The notes: generated from the sequence alone by a model not told the origin. 49,518 nucleotides of DNA from an uncultured bacterium (GCA_937976335.1 CALJRW010000008.1:1-49518); one strand, 5' to 3'. Counted from the first letter of the stretch, positions 24,500-35,097 are shown. Numbers and translations are program-made.

Positions 24500-25717
24500 A
24501 TGAAAGTAGAAGACGGTGAAAATCAAGATTTAGGAGTTATAGAAAACACTACAGAAGAAACTAAAATTCTAATAGCCGAAAATTCAGGTTTTGATATACC
24601 ATTTAATAAACCTGCTCTTATGGGTAAAGAGCCATATTATGTAACTACAGCTGTATATTCTGGTCATACGTCTGGTAATGGTGATTTTACTAAAAAATGT
24701 CATCAGTTTTTTAAAGAAAGATATGGTTTTGAAAAATCTCTTTTAACATCGTCCTGTACTGACGCTTTAGAAATGGCTTCTATACTTTGTGACATCAAAG
24801 AAGGTGATGAAGTTATTATTCCTTCCTATACATTTGTTTCGACTGCAAATGCTTTTGCTTTGCGAGGTGCTAGAATTTTATTTGCAGATTCAGAAAAAGA
24901 TCATCCTAATGTTTCAGTTGATTCAATACTTTCTCTTATAACTGAAAAAACAAAAGCAATTGTTATTGTGCATTATTCAGGAATGGCTTGTGATATTGAA
25001 AAATTACAAAAAGAGATTAAAGATCAAGATATAATGTTAATTGAAGATGCTGCTCATTCCATTGATAGTCAATATAAAGGAAAACCACTCGGCTCTTTTG
25101 GAGATCTATCAACTTTTTCTTTTCATGAAACTAAGAATGTAATTTGTGGTGAAGGAGGTTTGTTAGTCATTAACAATAAAAAACTGCAAGAAAGAGCTGA
25201 AATAATATGGGAAAAAGGCACAAATAGAGCTGCATTTTTTAGAGGTGAAGTAGATAAGTATACTTGGGTCGATCTAGGTTCATCTTATCTGCCATCTGAT
25301 ATTACAGCTGCTTTTCTTTATGCACAGTTAGAACAAATTGATAGAATTCAAAATAAACGTATTCAAATTTGGAATCATTATTACAATTCTTTAAAGAATC
25401 TTGAAAATGATAAACATCTTGAATTGCCATTAGTTAAAGACTATATGGATGTTAATGGTCATCTATTTTATATAAAGTGTAAGTCTTTAGATGAAAGAAC
25501 CGCTCTAATTCAGTTCTTAAGAGCTAAAGGGGTTTCTTCTGTATTTCATTATCTACCTCTACACCTTAGTCCATTTTACAAGGGAAAGCACCCAGGACAT
25601 AAAATGGAGAATTCAATTAATTTTGGTGAAGAGTTATTAAGGTTACCTTTGTTTTATGATTTAACAGAGGATGAGCAGAATCATATTATAAATTCACTGA
25701 TAGAATTCTATAGCTAG
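24500..25717 (+). CDS. wecE: dTDP-4-amino-4,6-dideoxygalactose transaminase
   Basis: 405 aa. It aligns along its length with WecE/RffA: IPFNKPALMGKE, YTFVSTANAFALRGARILFAD, LIEDAAHS, FSFHETKNVICGEGG with the PLP-binding Lys212, WEKGTNRAAFFRGEVDKYTWVDLGSSY, and FHYLPLHLSPFYKGK. It transfers the amino group of glutamate to dTDP-4-keto-6-deoxyglucose, giving a 4-amino-4,6-dideoxy sugar for surface glycans. Compared with E. coli it carries an extra ~31 residues before IPFNKP; the ATG at 24500 has AAAAAGG directly upstream. Partner rml genes are outside the window. Confidence 0.92.
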   Translation: MKVEDGENQDLGVIENTTEETKILIAENSGFDIPFNKPALMGKEPYYVTTAVYSGHTSGNGDFTKKCHQFFKERYGFEKSLLTSSCTDALEMASILCDIKEGDEVIIPSYTFVSTANAFALRGARILFADSEKDHPNVSVDSILSLITEKTKAIVIVHYSGMACDIEKLQKEIKDQDIMLIEDAAHSIDSQYKGKPLGSFGDLSTFSFHETKNVICGEGGLLVINNKKLQERAEIIWEKGTNRAAFFRGEVDKYTWVDLGSSYLPSDITAAFLYAQLEQIDRIQNKRIQIWNHYYNSLKNLENDKHLELPLVKDYMDVNGHLFYIKCKSLDERTALIQFLRAKGVSSVFHYLPLHLSPFYKGKHPGHKMENSINFGEELLRLPLFYDLTEDEQNHIINSLIEFYS

Positions 25718-26067
25718 CTTTTAGGTTAACTTTTTTTAAAAAAATTCTCAGATAAAAAAATCAATCAAAAACTTTGTCTAACACTTCATAGCTACTACTG
25801 TTTTACGATTTTCTAAAGAGAGGTAAACTTAAAAGTAAATTAATTATCTCGGCGCTCAAATTTAATAGGTTATTTTACGACGTAGTTTTACGTATTTTTT
25901 TTGTTTGACTGTAATTTTTTACTGTTTTTCGAAGCTACATTGAATTTATTTGAATCAAAAGCAAGTAGTAAGCCTTTTAATTAAACTTCAGCTTAACTTT
26001 TCCCAATATGTGTCGATGAGATAAGAAGTTAAACGGTAGCGGTAAAAAAATAAACTAGGAATACATA
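25718..26067. other. 350-bp AT-rich intergenic region before the giant exoprotein gene
   Basis: No reading frame of note. It contains a short A/T palindrome (ttttttaaaaaaa, around 25733), probably the wecE terminator region, and a long AT-rich leader ending in an AGGA Shine-Dalgarno before 26068. I could not fit a known riboswitch fold. Confidence 0.4.
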
Positions 26068-29000
26068 ATGAAAATCAAAGTAATCAGTGCTTTTTTCTTA
26101 CTTAACATATTATTTATTTTCACAAACTCAGCACTAGCTGCAAATCCTGTGGTAAATACTACAATCTCTGTAGAAAAAACAGGTTCAGAACCATTTGATG
26201 ACAGCCCTCCTGTCACATGGGATGGTTCTGACTTAACAACTGCTGGATTTGATGAAAGTGAGGAAAACAATGTCGTTCGTCTTCAAGATTCAATCACATA
26301 TAAAGTTGAAGTTTCAGTAAACGATTCAAGTGCTGAGCACTTAACTGCTACAGTTGTGTTGGATAAAAAGCAAGCTTGGATTGAAATACCCACTGGATGT
26401 ATGACTGATCCTGCTGATGTTACGCCCGTATCTAGTATTTCTGAAGACGGAAGAACTCTTTTTTGTAATATGGGTTTTGCAATTGAAGGAACTACAAAGG
26501 TTTTCTTTCCTACGGCTCGAGCAATTGGTGCGAGTTATGATGGAACTGAGATAACTTTAAATGATGATAGAGTTGTTGCAAATGTAACGGCTGAAGCTGA
26601 TGGCTTGTCGGAGATAGCTTCTGATGGTCCTGCTGAAACAATAGTAACTGCTTTTTTTAGAGTGGATACTATTAAAGACATGAAAGTTTCAGGATTTTTG
26701 CCAGCTCCAAATGATACTACTCCTATTTATCAACCTCTAAGAAAAAAAGGAGCAGATGGAGTTACAGATGGTGTGCTAATGGAATTTAGGATTAAAGCTA
26801 AATATTTACAAGGTTCAATGATTGCAGATTCTGATGAAGTTAATTTTTTAGCTAATTACGATCTTTTTGATTACTACACAGATGACAATGATATGAATAA
26901 TAATGCAGGTCTTAAATCTACAAATGGAGTCTTATATACATGGGATTCTGCACTCCCTGCTTGTGCTCTAGATGGTGATCATGGCGATGCGGCTACTATT
27001 TCTTGTACAAATAATAATGTAGTAGGAGATTGGACAAGTGATATGCTTGGGGCGGATGGTGTAAACGATCCAAATTTTGATATTGCACTTCGTAATATTG
27101 ACGTAAGAGATCCTGATGGTGATGGTAACTTGTTTGAATTTGTTGTTAATCTTTGGTTCCCAAGAGCAGCTGATATTAATACTCATCAAGACTGCGCTGG
27201 AGGTGGAACTTGTGTCACAAAAGTAATCAATCAGGTTGGTGTTTATGATTCAGATTCTGGAAATATACTACGTTTTAATCCAGTGAGTACAGAAGATGCT
27301 GGTGACAATAATCTTACAAATTATAATGAAGATCCGATGGTTCCAGGGGATGGAGAGCCGTTTCCAAATTTTATTGAATATGACATGGGTTATCCTGGAA
27401 CTGGGAGTTATAACATTTGGAAAAGTTTTCAAGGAAGATATAGTGCTGCTGGAGTTGATACTAAAGCTCCAGAGCAAAAAGTTGCAGCAGGTCAAATTAT
27501 TCCATTTTTTATGAATATATTTGATTATAGATTGTTGGATGGTGCAAAAACTCAAGTATGCGATAAGATTGATACTAATAATTTTGAGTATGTAGGTCTT
27601 TCTGGTGCTCCTAGAAATGATATGGCTTATGCCTTTAATCATAGAGAGTTTAATCCTGCGATGCACACTTGGGGAGGTGCCGTTGGAACAAAATTTTCAG
27701 ATGCAAGTCCTTTTGTCACTATTCTGTATTCTACGGAAGCGCATGCAAATATAACAGAACAAAGAGATGATACTTGTAATGATGATGTTAATGGTGATGG
27801 TCATGTAAATATTATGGATAAAGATGGAGTCGAATCAAATGAACTCCATCCAGTAGATTGGTATGAAGATCCAGATATGGTTCCAGGCGGTAGAGCTGAA
27901 ATTACTAAGCTTAGGCAAGAAGTATATTATGATAAAACAGCAGCTTTAGCTCAAGATGTTACACATAAGAATTGGAATATTTCAACTAACTATTTACTCA
28001 AAGTCAAAACAACTGCTACAGGTTATGAAAATGCAGATGGAAATGATTACATTCCAAACTATATGAGTACAAGACGAGATGGTGGAGATGGAGTGTGGGA
28101 TACCGCTAATTATTTGAACGGTACAGATGCTGATGGATGGACTACAAATGTCGCTTCTGACGACCCAATGGATTTGGGATTTGGTTATCATATTTATAGA
28201 GCGGATAGAGTGCAGTTAGTTCCCTCTGGGCATTCTATTGAAAAATATACAGATCCTCGTGGATTAAAAGTTGTAAGAGGTGGTGATGTAGTTGACTTTA
28301 TCATTGAACCTACAGTTTTTGGCCTATGGGACGATTTAACTATTAATACCGTTAGAGTTATCGATAACTTGCCTACTTATACAGATTACATCAATGGTTC
28401 TGAGATGTTTTCTACTGATGGTGGAATGACTTGGCTATCACATAATGATTACGTTGCAAGTATGCCTGCAATTACTATAACCAATGCAGCGCACAATCTT
28501 GGACCAAGTGGTGGTGGTAATGAATTAGATTGGAGATTTGGAAGCGTTGAAAATGGCGAACAACTTCCAATGATTAAATATTCGGTATTGATTCAAGCTG
28601 AACAAACGAGTGGTAATTTTAAGAATACGGCTACAATTATTTCTGACATTGGTGTAGATAATGATGGCGATGGTAGTTCTGATAACAAATCGGCAGCATA
28701 TCAACTGACAATCGTTCCTGAGTTTGGTTTTGATGTACTAAAAACAAATCAATTTGATGTATACACTACAAATGCTCCTTTTGAATTTGAACTAGTTTAC
28801 AAAAATTTAGGTGGTGAAGATTATGGAGAGGCTCATTTTATAGATATTCTTCCTTATAATACTGACGGGACAAATTTATCTTCTGGAATTGCAAGTATGA
28901 GAGATCCAGGAAGTATGTACAGCGGAATTTATAGAGTGACTAAGCTTACTGATTCGGGAAGTGGAGAAACATTTTACGCAACAGATGCAGATCCTGCTAG

Positions 29001-32000
29001 TATTTCGCCTGACCCTTGTCATGAAGATAATTATCCTTTGGGTTATATGCCAGTAGCAGGAGATTTTTGTTACGATCTATATGTTGCAAATAGTAATGCT
29101 TTTGTTGGAGGTTCTAACTTAGGTACTGGGCTTGTTACTTGGCAGCAGTGTGTAGGAAACGATCCTACAATGTGTGGGACTTTAACGAATGACCAAATTA
29201 CCGCTATTTCATTTATCGCACCTGCAGTTTTAGCTGATGGTGGTAAGACAGTTAAGATTGAGCTTACTCCTGAAGGTAATGTAGGTGGGGATCCAGTGAT
29301 TGATGCAGATGGAAAAGTTTCTGCTGCTTCTACTGGTGATATTTATACTAATACTTACAGTGGAAGAATTGGAGAAATATCGCTACCTGTAATATCTAAC
29401 GACGTAAGTGTTACAGTAGTATCGGGTTCAATTGGAGATACTGTATTTTTTGATGATGATGCAAGTGGTGCTCAAAATGCTGGAGAGGCTGGCATTGAAG
29501 GTGTAGAGATAGCCTTAGAAGATGATATGGGTAATCCAATTTATGTTGATCCTATTACTGGTGGAGTTGTTTCTTCGACGTATCCAGGAGCAATTCCATA
29601 TGTAGTTACTACTGATGCAGATGGAAAATACTCATTTGATAATCTTCCTACTGGAAATTACGAGATTGTAGTTAATCAGAACACTCTTCCAAGTGGATAC
29701 ATGCAGAGTGCGGATCCAGATGCAGATTTAGATAGTACTAGTTCGCACACTTTAGTTCCAGAAGCAGATGAGTTTGGAGTGATTCAGGATGTAGAAGATA
29801 ACCTTGATCAAGACTTTGGATATACTCCAATACCTGCAAGTATTGGAAATAAAGTTTGGTTTGATGCAGATGGTGATGGAGTACAAGATGCTGGTGAGCC
29901 AGGGGTAGCGGGAGTTGTCGTAAATCTTCTTGATGCAATGGGTAATATAATTGATACTGTTGTAACGGATGGAAGTGGAGCGTATTTATTTGAAGGTTTA
30001 ACACCTGGTGTTGATTATAGCTTAGAGTTTGTTCCACCTGCGGGGTATGATTTAACTAGCCAAGATAGTGCAGATGCTGCTAATGATGGTTTTGATAGTG
30101 ATGCTAATCCGGCAAGTGGTCAAACTGAAACTTATAACTTAGAGCCAGGAGAGTTTAATCAAACTGTTGATGCTGGACTTGTAGCGCCAGGAGTTGATAC
30201 GGCATCTTTAGGTGATACTATTTGGTTAGATGCTGATGGTGATGGTGTGCAGGATGCGGGAGAATCAGGAGTTCCAGGTGTTACAGTGATTTTGTATGAT
30301 GGTGATGGAGTTAAGGTTGGAGAAACTCTTACTGATGGCAATGGTAATTACCTCTTTGAAGGTCTGCTTCCAGGAGACTACTACATAGAAGTTGTTCCTC
30401 CTCTAGTGAATGGTGAGACTTACACATTTACAGGTCAAGATGCAGGAGGAGATGATGCACTTGATAGTGATGTAAATCCTGGAACTGGAATAAGTCCTAC
30501 TATAACTTTAGAAGCTGGAGAGGATTATACAGATCTAGACGCTGGTCTTGAGTCAACAGTTCCACTCGGTAGTATTGGAGATCAAGTTTGGCTAGATCTT
30601 GATGAGGATGGTCAAAATAATGATGGAGCTAGCTCAGGTGTTGCTGGAGTTGTAGTGAATCTTTACAATGACGATGGAGATTTAGTAGCTACAACTACAA
30701 CTGATGCGGATGGAAATTATTTATTTCCAAATTTACTACCTGATGATTACTATCTAGATTTTGATCTACCAGCAAGCTATGACTTTACAACTCAAGATAC
30801 CGGTGCTGAAGTTACAGATAGTGATGCAGACCAGATTTCAGGTCAAACTGATGTTGTCACTTTAAATTCAGGGGATAATATTACAAACCTTGATGCTGGT
30901 TTAACTACAGAGGAAGAGCCTGGTGCAATACAAGGTAGTGTTTGGGAAGATCTTAGCTTTGATGGTCAAGATGATGGAACTGAACCTCCAGTTGAAGGGA
31001 TAGTTGTAGAGCTTTTTGATGTAGATGGTAATTTAGTTGCAACTACTACTACAGATGTAGATGGAGATTATGAGTTTAATAACTTACCTCCTGGAGACTA
31101 TAGTGTTCAATTTACACTTCCTGATGGATCGGCTTTGATTTCTCCAAACAGTGGTGATGGTACTAATGATAGTGATGCTGATGCAGATGGATTTGTAACT
31201 GGAATAAGTGTTGGAGCAGGAGAAACTGTAACAGATGTTGATGCTGGAATTATATCAAAACCAGGCGAAATTTCTGGAACTATTATTTCAGATTCTAACA
31301 ATAATGGAGTACATGAATCTGGTGAAAATGGAATTACTGGAGTAATTGTTGATCTCTATATTGACGTTAATGGCGATGGAATTTTAGATGATGGAGATAT
31401 CTTAGTGTCTTCAACGACAACTGATAGTGATGGAAACTATGTATTTCCAGATCTTCAAACCGATGATGGCAGTGGAAATTTTAATTATGTAGTTGTTGTG
31501 TCTGATGAAAATGATGATGTTTCACTTGTTGGATTAATTCCAACTGTAGGAGTTCCTGGAGCAGATGGAGAATCTCAAAATCCAGATGGTAATGGAGTTA
31601 CCTTAACTCCAGATAAGCCTGAAGATTCAGGATCTGATTTTGGATATATACAAGATGAAATAGATACGCCTGATAATAATGGTTGTAACGAAGATGATAT
31701 AGATCACGACGGTATTCCAAATGAGCAAGATTTAGATATTGATGGAGATGGTATTCCAAATGAGTTAGAAGATGCTTTTTTAAATGAAGATGGAGAAGCT
31801 GATATTGATGGAGATGGTATTATTAATTCAGAAGATATTGATTCTGATGGAGATGGTTTAATTGACTTTTTTGAAGCTCAAGAAGATATAAGCTCTAGTG
31901 GGTTCGTAAGACCAAGTGGAGAAGATCTGAATTCTAACGGAATAGATGATGCGTATGAATCTTCACAAGGTGGAGTAGATATTATTCCTTTTGATATGGA

Positions 32001-32691
32001 TGGAGATGGAGAATCTGATTTTGTTGATTTAGATAGTGATAATGATGGAATAAATGATGCTTATGAAGTTCAGGATCCAAATAATTATATTCCACCGCTA
32101 GGTCAGGATGAAGACTGTGATGGACTTGATGATGCCTATGATGGAGATTTTGGAGGAATCGACATTGGTGGTGAATTTGATGATGATAATACAGATCTAC
32201 CTGATTTTAGAGAAGGACCTGGTGAATGTAGCGACGAGAATGTGCTGCAAGAACATTTAATGCTAGACGGAAACGCTGAAAGATTAGCTCAAACTGTAAA
32301 AGGTACTATTAGCGTTCGTAAGAGGCTTAGTAGAAAAAATCTTTGTGAAAGTTCTACAAAAAGGCAAAACAAAAAATGGTTGTTAAAAGCTAATAGACTT
32401 TACTTAAAGATATGGAATCATGTTTGGACATTAATACCTAATGAACACTATCCTTGTCAGACGCTCATTCCTAAAGACAATTGTGCAATTTTTAATACAA
32501 TTGAAGCTAAAGCAGAACTTAGATTGTATCTTAAAAAACTTAGAAAGATACATAAGAAAGTTCTTAAGAGTTGTGACCCTGCTGCTGCTAAGAAAAAATC
32601 TTTAAGATCAGCAGCAAGCTTATATAATGATTCAAAAGCACTATTGAATTCATTTCCAGATGAAATGTATGTCTGTGAAGATGAAGTATAG
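26068..32691 (+). CDS. Giant secreted SdrD_B-repeat protein with calcium-binding repeats
   Basis: 2207 aa. Signal peptide 1-24 (cut after NSALA). Residues ~25-1110 are beta-rich with DUF11-like stretches, e.g. YKVEVSVNDSS and PFEFELVYKNLGGED. Six SdrD_B/CnaB-like repeats begin near 1121, 1255, 1380, 1505, 1617 and 1731, each starting like GSIGDTVWxDxDxDGxQD. Residues ~1868-2050 are Asp-rich thrombospondin-3/EF-like repeats (DIDGDGIPNE, DSDGDGLIDF). The last ~145 residues are basic, helical and contain six cysteines. No LPXTG, PEP-CTERM or autotransporter barrel is visible, so the export and anchoring mode is unclear. Probably a calcium-stiffened adhesin or surface filament, encoded after the glycan island. 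The start has an AGGA ribosome site. Confidence 0.88.
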   Translation: MKIKVISAFFLLNILFIFTNSALAANPVVNTTISVEKTGSEPFDDSPPVTWDGSDLTTAGFDESEENNVVRLQDSITYKVEVSVNDSSAEHLTATVVLDKKQAWIEIPTGCMTDPADVTPVSSISEDGRTLFCNMGFAIEGTTKVFFPTARAIGASYDGTEITLNDDRVVANVTAEADGLSEIASDGPAETIVTAFFRVDTIKDMKVSGFLPAPNDTTPIYQPLRKKGADGVTDGVLMEFRIKAKYLQGSMIADSDEVNFLANYDLFDYYTDDNDMNNNAGLKSTNGVLYTWDSALPACALDGDHGDAATISCTNNNVVGDWTSDMLGADGVNDPNFDIALRNIDVRDPDGDGNLFEFVVNLWFPRAADINTHQDCAGGGTCVTKVINQVGVYDSDSGNILRFNPVSTEDAGDNNLTNYNEDPMVPGDGEPFPNFIEYDMGYPGTGSYNIWKSFQGRYSAAGVDTKAPEQKVAAGQIIPFFMNIFDYRLLDGAKTQVCDKIDTNNFEYVGLSGAPRNDMAYAFNHREFNPAMHTWGGAVGTKFSDASPFVTILYSTEAHANITEQRDDTCNDDVNGDGHVNIMDKDGVESNELHPVDWYEDPDMVPGGRAEITKLRQEVYYDKTAALAQDVTHKNWNISTNYLLKVKTTATGYENADGNDYIPNYMSTRRDGGDGVWDTANYLNGTDADGWTTNVASDDPMDLGFGYHIYRADRVQLVPSGHSIEKYTDPRGLKVVRGGDVVDFIIEPTVFGLWDDLTINTVRVIDNLPTYTDYINGSEMFSTDGGMTWLSHNDYVASMPAITITNAAHNLGPSGGGNELDWRFGSVENGEQLPMIKYSVLIQAEQTSGNFKNTATIISDIGVDNDGDGSSDNKSAAYQLTIVPEFGFDVLKTNQFDVYTTNAPFEFELVYKNLGGEDYGEAHFIDILPYNTDGTNLSSGIASMRDPGSMYSGIYRVTKLTDSGSGETFYATDADPASISPDPCHEDNYPLGYMPVAGDFCYDLYVANSNAFVGGSNLGTGLVTWQQCVGNDPTMCGTLTNDQITAISFIAPAVLADGGKTVKIELTPEGNVGGDPVIDADGKVSAASTGDIYTNTYSGRIGEISLPVISNDVSVTVVSGSIGDTVFFDDDASGAQNAGEAGIEGVEIALEDDMGNPIYVDPITGGVVSSTYPGAIPYVVTTDADGKYSFDNLPTGNYEIVVNQNTLPSGYMQSADPDADLDSTSSHTLVPEADEFGVIQDVEDNLDQDFGYTPIPASIGNKVWFDADGDGVQDAGEPGVAGVVVNLLDAMGNIIDTVVTDGSGAYLFEGLTPGVDYSLEFVPPAGYDLTSQDSADAANDGFDSDANPASGQTETYNLEPGEFNQTVDAGLVAPGVDTASLGDTIWLDADGDGVQDAGESGVPGVTVILYDGDGVKVGETLTDGNGNYLFEGLLPGDYYIEVVPPLVNGETYTFTGQDAGGDDALDSDVNPGTGISPTITLEAGEDYTDLDAGLESTVPLGSIGDQVWLDLDEDGQNNDGASSGVAGVVVNLYNDDGDLVATTTTDADGNYLFPNLLPDDYYLDFDLPASYDFTTQDTGAEVTDSDADQISGQTDVVTLNSGDNITNLDAGLTTEEEPGAIQGSVWEDLSFDGQDDGTEPPVEGIVVELFDVDGNLVATTTTDVDGDYEFNNLPPGDYSVQFTLPDGSALISPNSGDGTNDSDADADGFVTGISVGAGETVTDVDAGIISKPGEISGTIISDSNNNGVHESGENGITGVIVDLYIDVNGDGILDDGDILVSSTTTDSDGNYVFPDLQTDDGSGNFNYVVVVSDENDDVSLVGLIPTVGVPGADGESQNPDGNGVTLTPDKPEDSGSDFGYIQDEIDTPDNNGCNEDDIDHDGIPNEQDLDIDGDGIPNELEDAFLNEDGEADIDGDGIINSEDIDSDGDGLIDFFEAQEDISSSGFVRPSGEDLNSNGIDDAYESSQGGVDIIPFDMDGDGESDFVDLDSDNDGINDAYEVQDPNNYIPPLGQDEDCDGLDDAYDGDFGGIDIGGEFDDDNTDLPDFREGPGECSDENVLQEHLMLDGNAERLAQTVKGTISVRKRLSRKNLCESSTKRQNKKWLLKANRLYLKIWNHVWTLIPNEHYPCQTLIPKDNCAIFNTIEAKAELRLYLKKLRKIHKKVLKSCDPAAAKKKSLRSAASLYNDSKALLNSFPDEMYVCEDEV

Positions 32692-32777
32692 GGGAAATTA
32701 CAGTTATTAGTATCTAAGTTTCTTTTGTTGAATTACTTTTTTGGATAACAATACAATAAAGTAAAGTTTTTATGTGC

Positions 32778-32837
32778 TGTTGAAAAAGACGGTTGACTCA
32801 AACTTTTTTCGTAGCAGATGAACTCTATTTTTCAACA
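32778..32837. terminator. Weak inverted repeat between convergent genes
   Basis: tgttgaaaaa and tttttcaaca are 10-bp exact inverted copies about 40 bp apart, in the gap between the convergent exoprotein and GT-C-like genes. It may serve as a bidirectional terminator; the long loop makes this uncertain. Confidence 0.4.
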
Positions 32838-32862
32838 AGCCTATTAAACAACTAAGAGCTTA

Positions 32863-34881
32863 TTAACTAGCTTCTAATAAATATCCAAATTTACTTTTTT
32901 TATTTTTTCTTAATAAATAACTTTTTTTAGTAACATACTTAGCCTTGAGCTCTTTATTCCTTTTTCTTAAGTCTCTTGCAACAACAATTTTTCCATTAAG
33001 ATTTGGCTCATTATAGATTAAGAAAGGACTAAAATTTAAAAAGTCATTTTCTCTGTCATAAGTTACTTCATCTACGCAGTTATCAGCCATTTTAAGATTT
33101 GGCCTTATTTTAAGAGTTGAATCTGTATTTAGTTCGTTTGTTTCTATTAACGTCATTTTCTGTTTAATTAAGCTCTTTAACTCTTTATTAACTCGCTCAA
33201 TAGGAACATTGTTTTCTATAGCGCTTTTCGAAAGAGCGTCAAGAATACAATGATCTACTGCTCTATATGCTTTTTCGACGAGCGATGCACTAACTCCGTA
33301 GCCTCGAAGGTTAGAAATTATTCTATTTCCCCAACTAACTGGAATAAAAATTAATCCTTCTTCAATATTTTGTGCTTTTAGAATATCATTTAAATCTATC
33401 TTCCAACTCTTAATTCTATTTTTGTATATTCCAAATCTTCTTGGAAATCCTTCAAGAATTGTGCTTCCAAAAGTGATCAGAATTAAACAGGAAAGAAATA
33501 TCTTTAAATTAAAAAATCTTAAACTTAAATTACTCAATTTCCAATTATTTTCATATAGGAACATATATATTGCTCTTCCAAGTAAAGGAATTAGAAAGAT
33601 TAGAGATGAATAAATATATCTTGGCCCCCAAAATGCATCATTGTGCCAATAAAAAATGTAAGCAAAGGGAATTGTAAAAAAGCCAAGTAAGAGTTTTTTA
33701 TCCCACTTAGTGAAAGAATTACTGAGTAATAGAAACAAGCCTAAAATCCAGAGACTTGGAATTGAGCTTTCAAATAAAAATTCATTTAATAGATAAAGAT
33801 TTGAAATTTGAAAATTAATTCCTCTCAAAGGTGTATGAGCAAATCCCCAGGGGGATAAATGAAAGCCTGGGTTGTGAGAATCTCCCCAAAGAGCGACGTA
33901 TCCAGAAGTTAGAGCTGAGCCAGTTGAATGAGTATTATAAATTAAAGAAATAATAATAGGTAGTGAAAAGAATATAGCACATTTAAGTAGCAGTGCTATT
34001 CTTTTATTTAAAATTAAGCGTTTTAATACTGAGATTCCTAAAAAAAGAGCGACTGCTAGTGTCGTTAGTGGTCTACAAATAAAAGCATAGCTAATCGAAA
34101 AAGCGGCAATATAAAGGAAATAATTTTTTTTCTCGACAATTTCCCAGCGTACTAAGAAATAGGCAAAAAGCGATATAAAAAACAATGTAGGAACGTGGTT
34201 AGAAAACGTTCCACCAATAAAAAGAAAAAAAGGACAGAAGGCTAAAACTAAAAGACTAGTAATGGCATATTTTGTATTAAATATTATTTTTGTAAAAAGA
34301 AAAATTAGTATTCCTGAAGCAATAGTCAAAAAGATTGGAATTATCCAAGGTGCATTAAAGAGGTATCCGACACTTAAAATAAGCGACCAGCCGGGAGGAT
34401 ATTGAGCAGACCAGGTGCCAGCAGAACTAAGCATATGTTGAGTGGAAAAGAATTCAAAAAGTTCAGGTTTAGTTGATACAATACTTCCACTAGCAAAAAT
34501 CTTAGCTTGGAATAATTGAACTAAGTTATCAATTAGATGAGGTTTACAGTGATAAGCAATGATTGTGATAGTGGACACTGTAAGTGCTATGAAAGTAACG
34601 AGTGTGAGAAAAGATGAAATATTGTTAAATTTCCAATTTCCAATTTTTAAATTTATGTTTGAAAAGAAATTTCTTTTGTTAAAATTAATTACAAACCAAT
34701 GAACAATCCAGGTGATAAGTATCATTGTAAGGCTTGACAGCATCCAACCAAAAGGTGAATTGCTAACTTTAAATAGTGAATCTATTTTTTCACCTTTTAG
34801 GAGTTTTTGAATGGGGATAAAGGGAAGAGCTAAAAAAAATCCCCCTAGGGTTCTCAGTAAATATATTGAAATTGTATTCAT
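32863..34881 (-). CDS. Polytopic membrane protein, probable GT-C type glycosyltransferase
   Basis: 672 aa with about 12 membrane helices and a C-terminal soluble tail of ~130 residues. Features shared with ArnT/PMT_2-like proteins are an early loop with charged residues, the large periplasmic motif STQHMLSSAGTWSAQYPPGWSLIL, and a YWHNDAFWGPRYIYSSL segment near helix 10, typical of mannosyl- and arabinosyl-transferase-like GT-C proteins. It lacks a family-defining motif I can name. The tail is rich in Lys/Arg. It is alone on the minus strand, probably with its promoter in the 34,882-35,220 gap. Confidence 0.72.
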   Translation of the reverse strand: MNTISIYLLRTLGGFFLALPFIPIQKLLKGEKIDSLFKVSNSPFGWMLSSLTMILITWIVHWFVINFNKRNFFSNINLKIGNWKFNNISSFLTLVTFIALTVSTITIIAYHCKPHLIDNLVQLFQAKIFASGSIVSTKPELFEFFSTQHMLSSAGTWSAQYPPGWSLILSVGYLFNAPWIIPIFLTIASGILIFLFTKIIFNTKYAITSLLVLAFCPFFLFIGGTFSNHVPTLFFISLFAYFLVRWEIVEKKNYFLYIAAFSISYAFICRPLTTLAVALFLGISVLKRLILNKRIALLLKCAIFFSLPIIISLIYNTHSTGSALTSGYVALWGDSHNPGFHLSPWGFAHTPLRGINFQISNLYLLNEFLFESSIPSLWILGLFLLLSNSFTKWDKKLLLGFFTIPFAYIFYWHNDAFWGPRYIYSSLIFLIPLLGRAIYMFLYENNWKLSNLSLRFFNLKIFLSCLILITFGSTILEGFPRRFGIYKNRIKSWKIDLNDILKAQNIEEGLIFIPVSWGNRIISNLRGYGVSASLVEKAYRAVDHCILDALSKSAIENNVPIERVNKELKSLIKQKMTLIETNELNTDSTLKIRPNLKMADNCVDEVTYDRENDFLNFSPFLIYNEPNLNGKIVVARDLRKRNKELKAKYVTKKSYLLRKNKKSKFGYLLEAS

Positions 34882-35044
34882 TATGATAGATTTTCGATAA
34901 ATTCTTCAAACTGTGAAATATGCTAATTGTGAGGAATATTGAGCAAAGAAAAATAATAAAAATTTCAGATAGTTACAAAGAAATGTCTCAAATTTGTCAC
35001 AAATTTGCATCCAATCTGTCGCTTGGTGAATCTTAATAATAAGG

Positions 35045-35097
35045 ATTTATAAAGACTCTCAAGAAGTGACAGTCTATAAATGTTTAGTATAAACATT
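35045..35097. repeat. Two adjacent hairpins in the 34,882-35,220 gap
   Basis: atttataaagact (35045-35057) pairs with agtctataaat (35071-35081), and aatgttta-gta-taaacatt (35079-35097) is a perfect stem with a T-rich tail, so a plus-strand terminator or attenuator is possible. A caaatttg-tca-caaatttg motif lies near 34,989. No gene is visible in this 340-bp gap. Confidence 0.5.

Noticed and set aside
25718..26067. Possible riboswitch (c-di-GMP type) before the giant exoprotein gene
   Set aside because: The conserved GEMM motifs could not be found; only A/T-rich sequence and weak pairing.
29738..30037. 99-aa frame antisense to the SdrD_B repeats
   Set aside because: Composition (His, Leu, Gln runs) is what reversed Asp/Gly-rich repeat codons give; other antisense frames at 27268-27666 and 30159-31301 have the same cause.
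29430..31640. Internal DNA repeats of the SdrD_B region as a tandem-repeat array or CRISPR
   Set aside because: The repetition follows protein domain periodicity (about 330-400 bp) with diverged bases and an open frame, so it is coding repetition.
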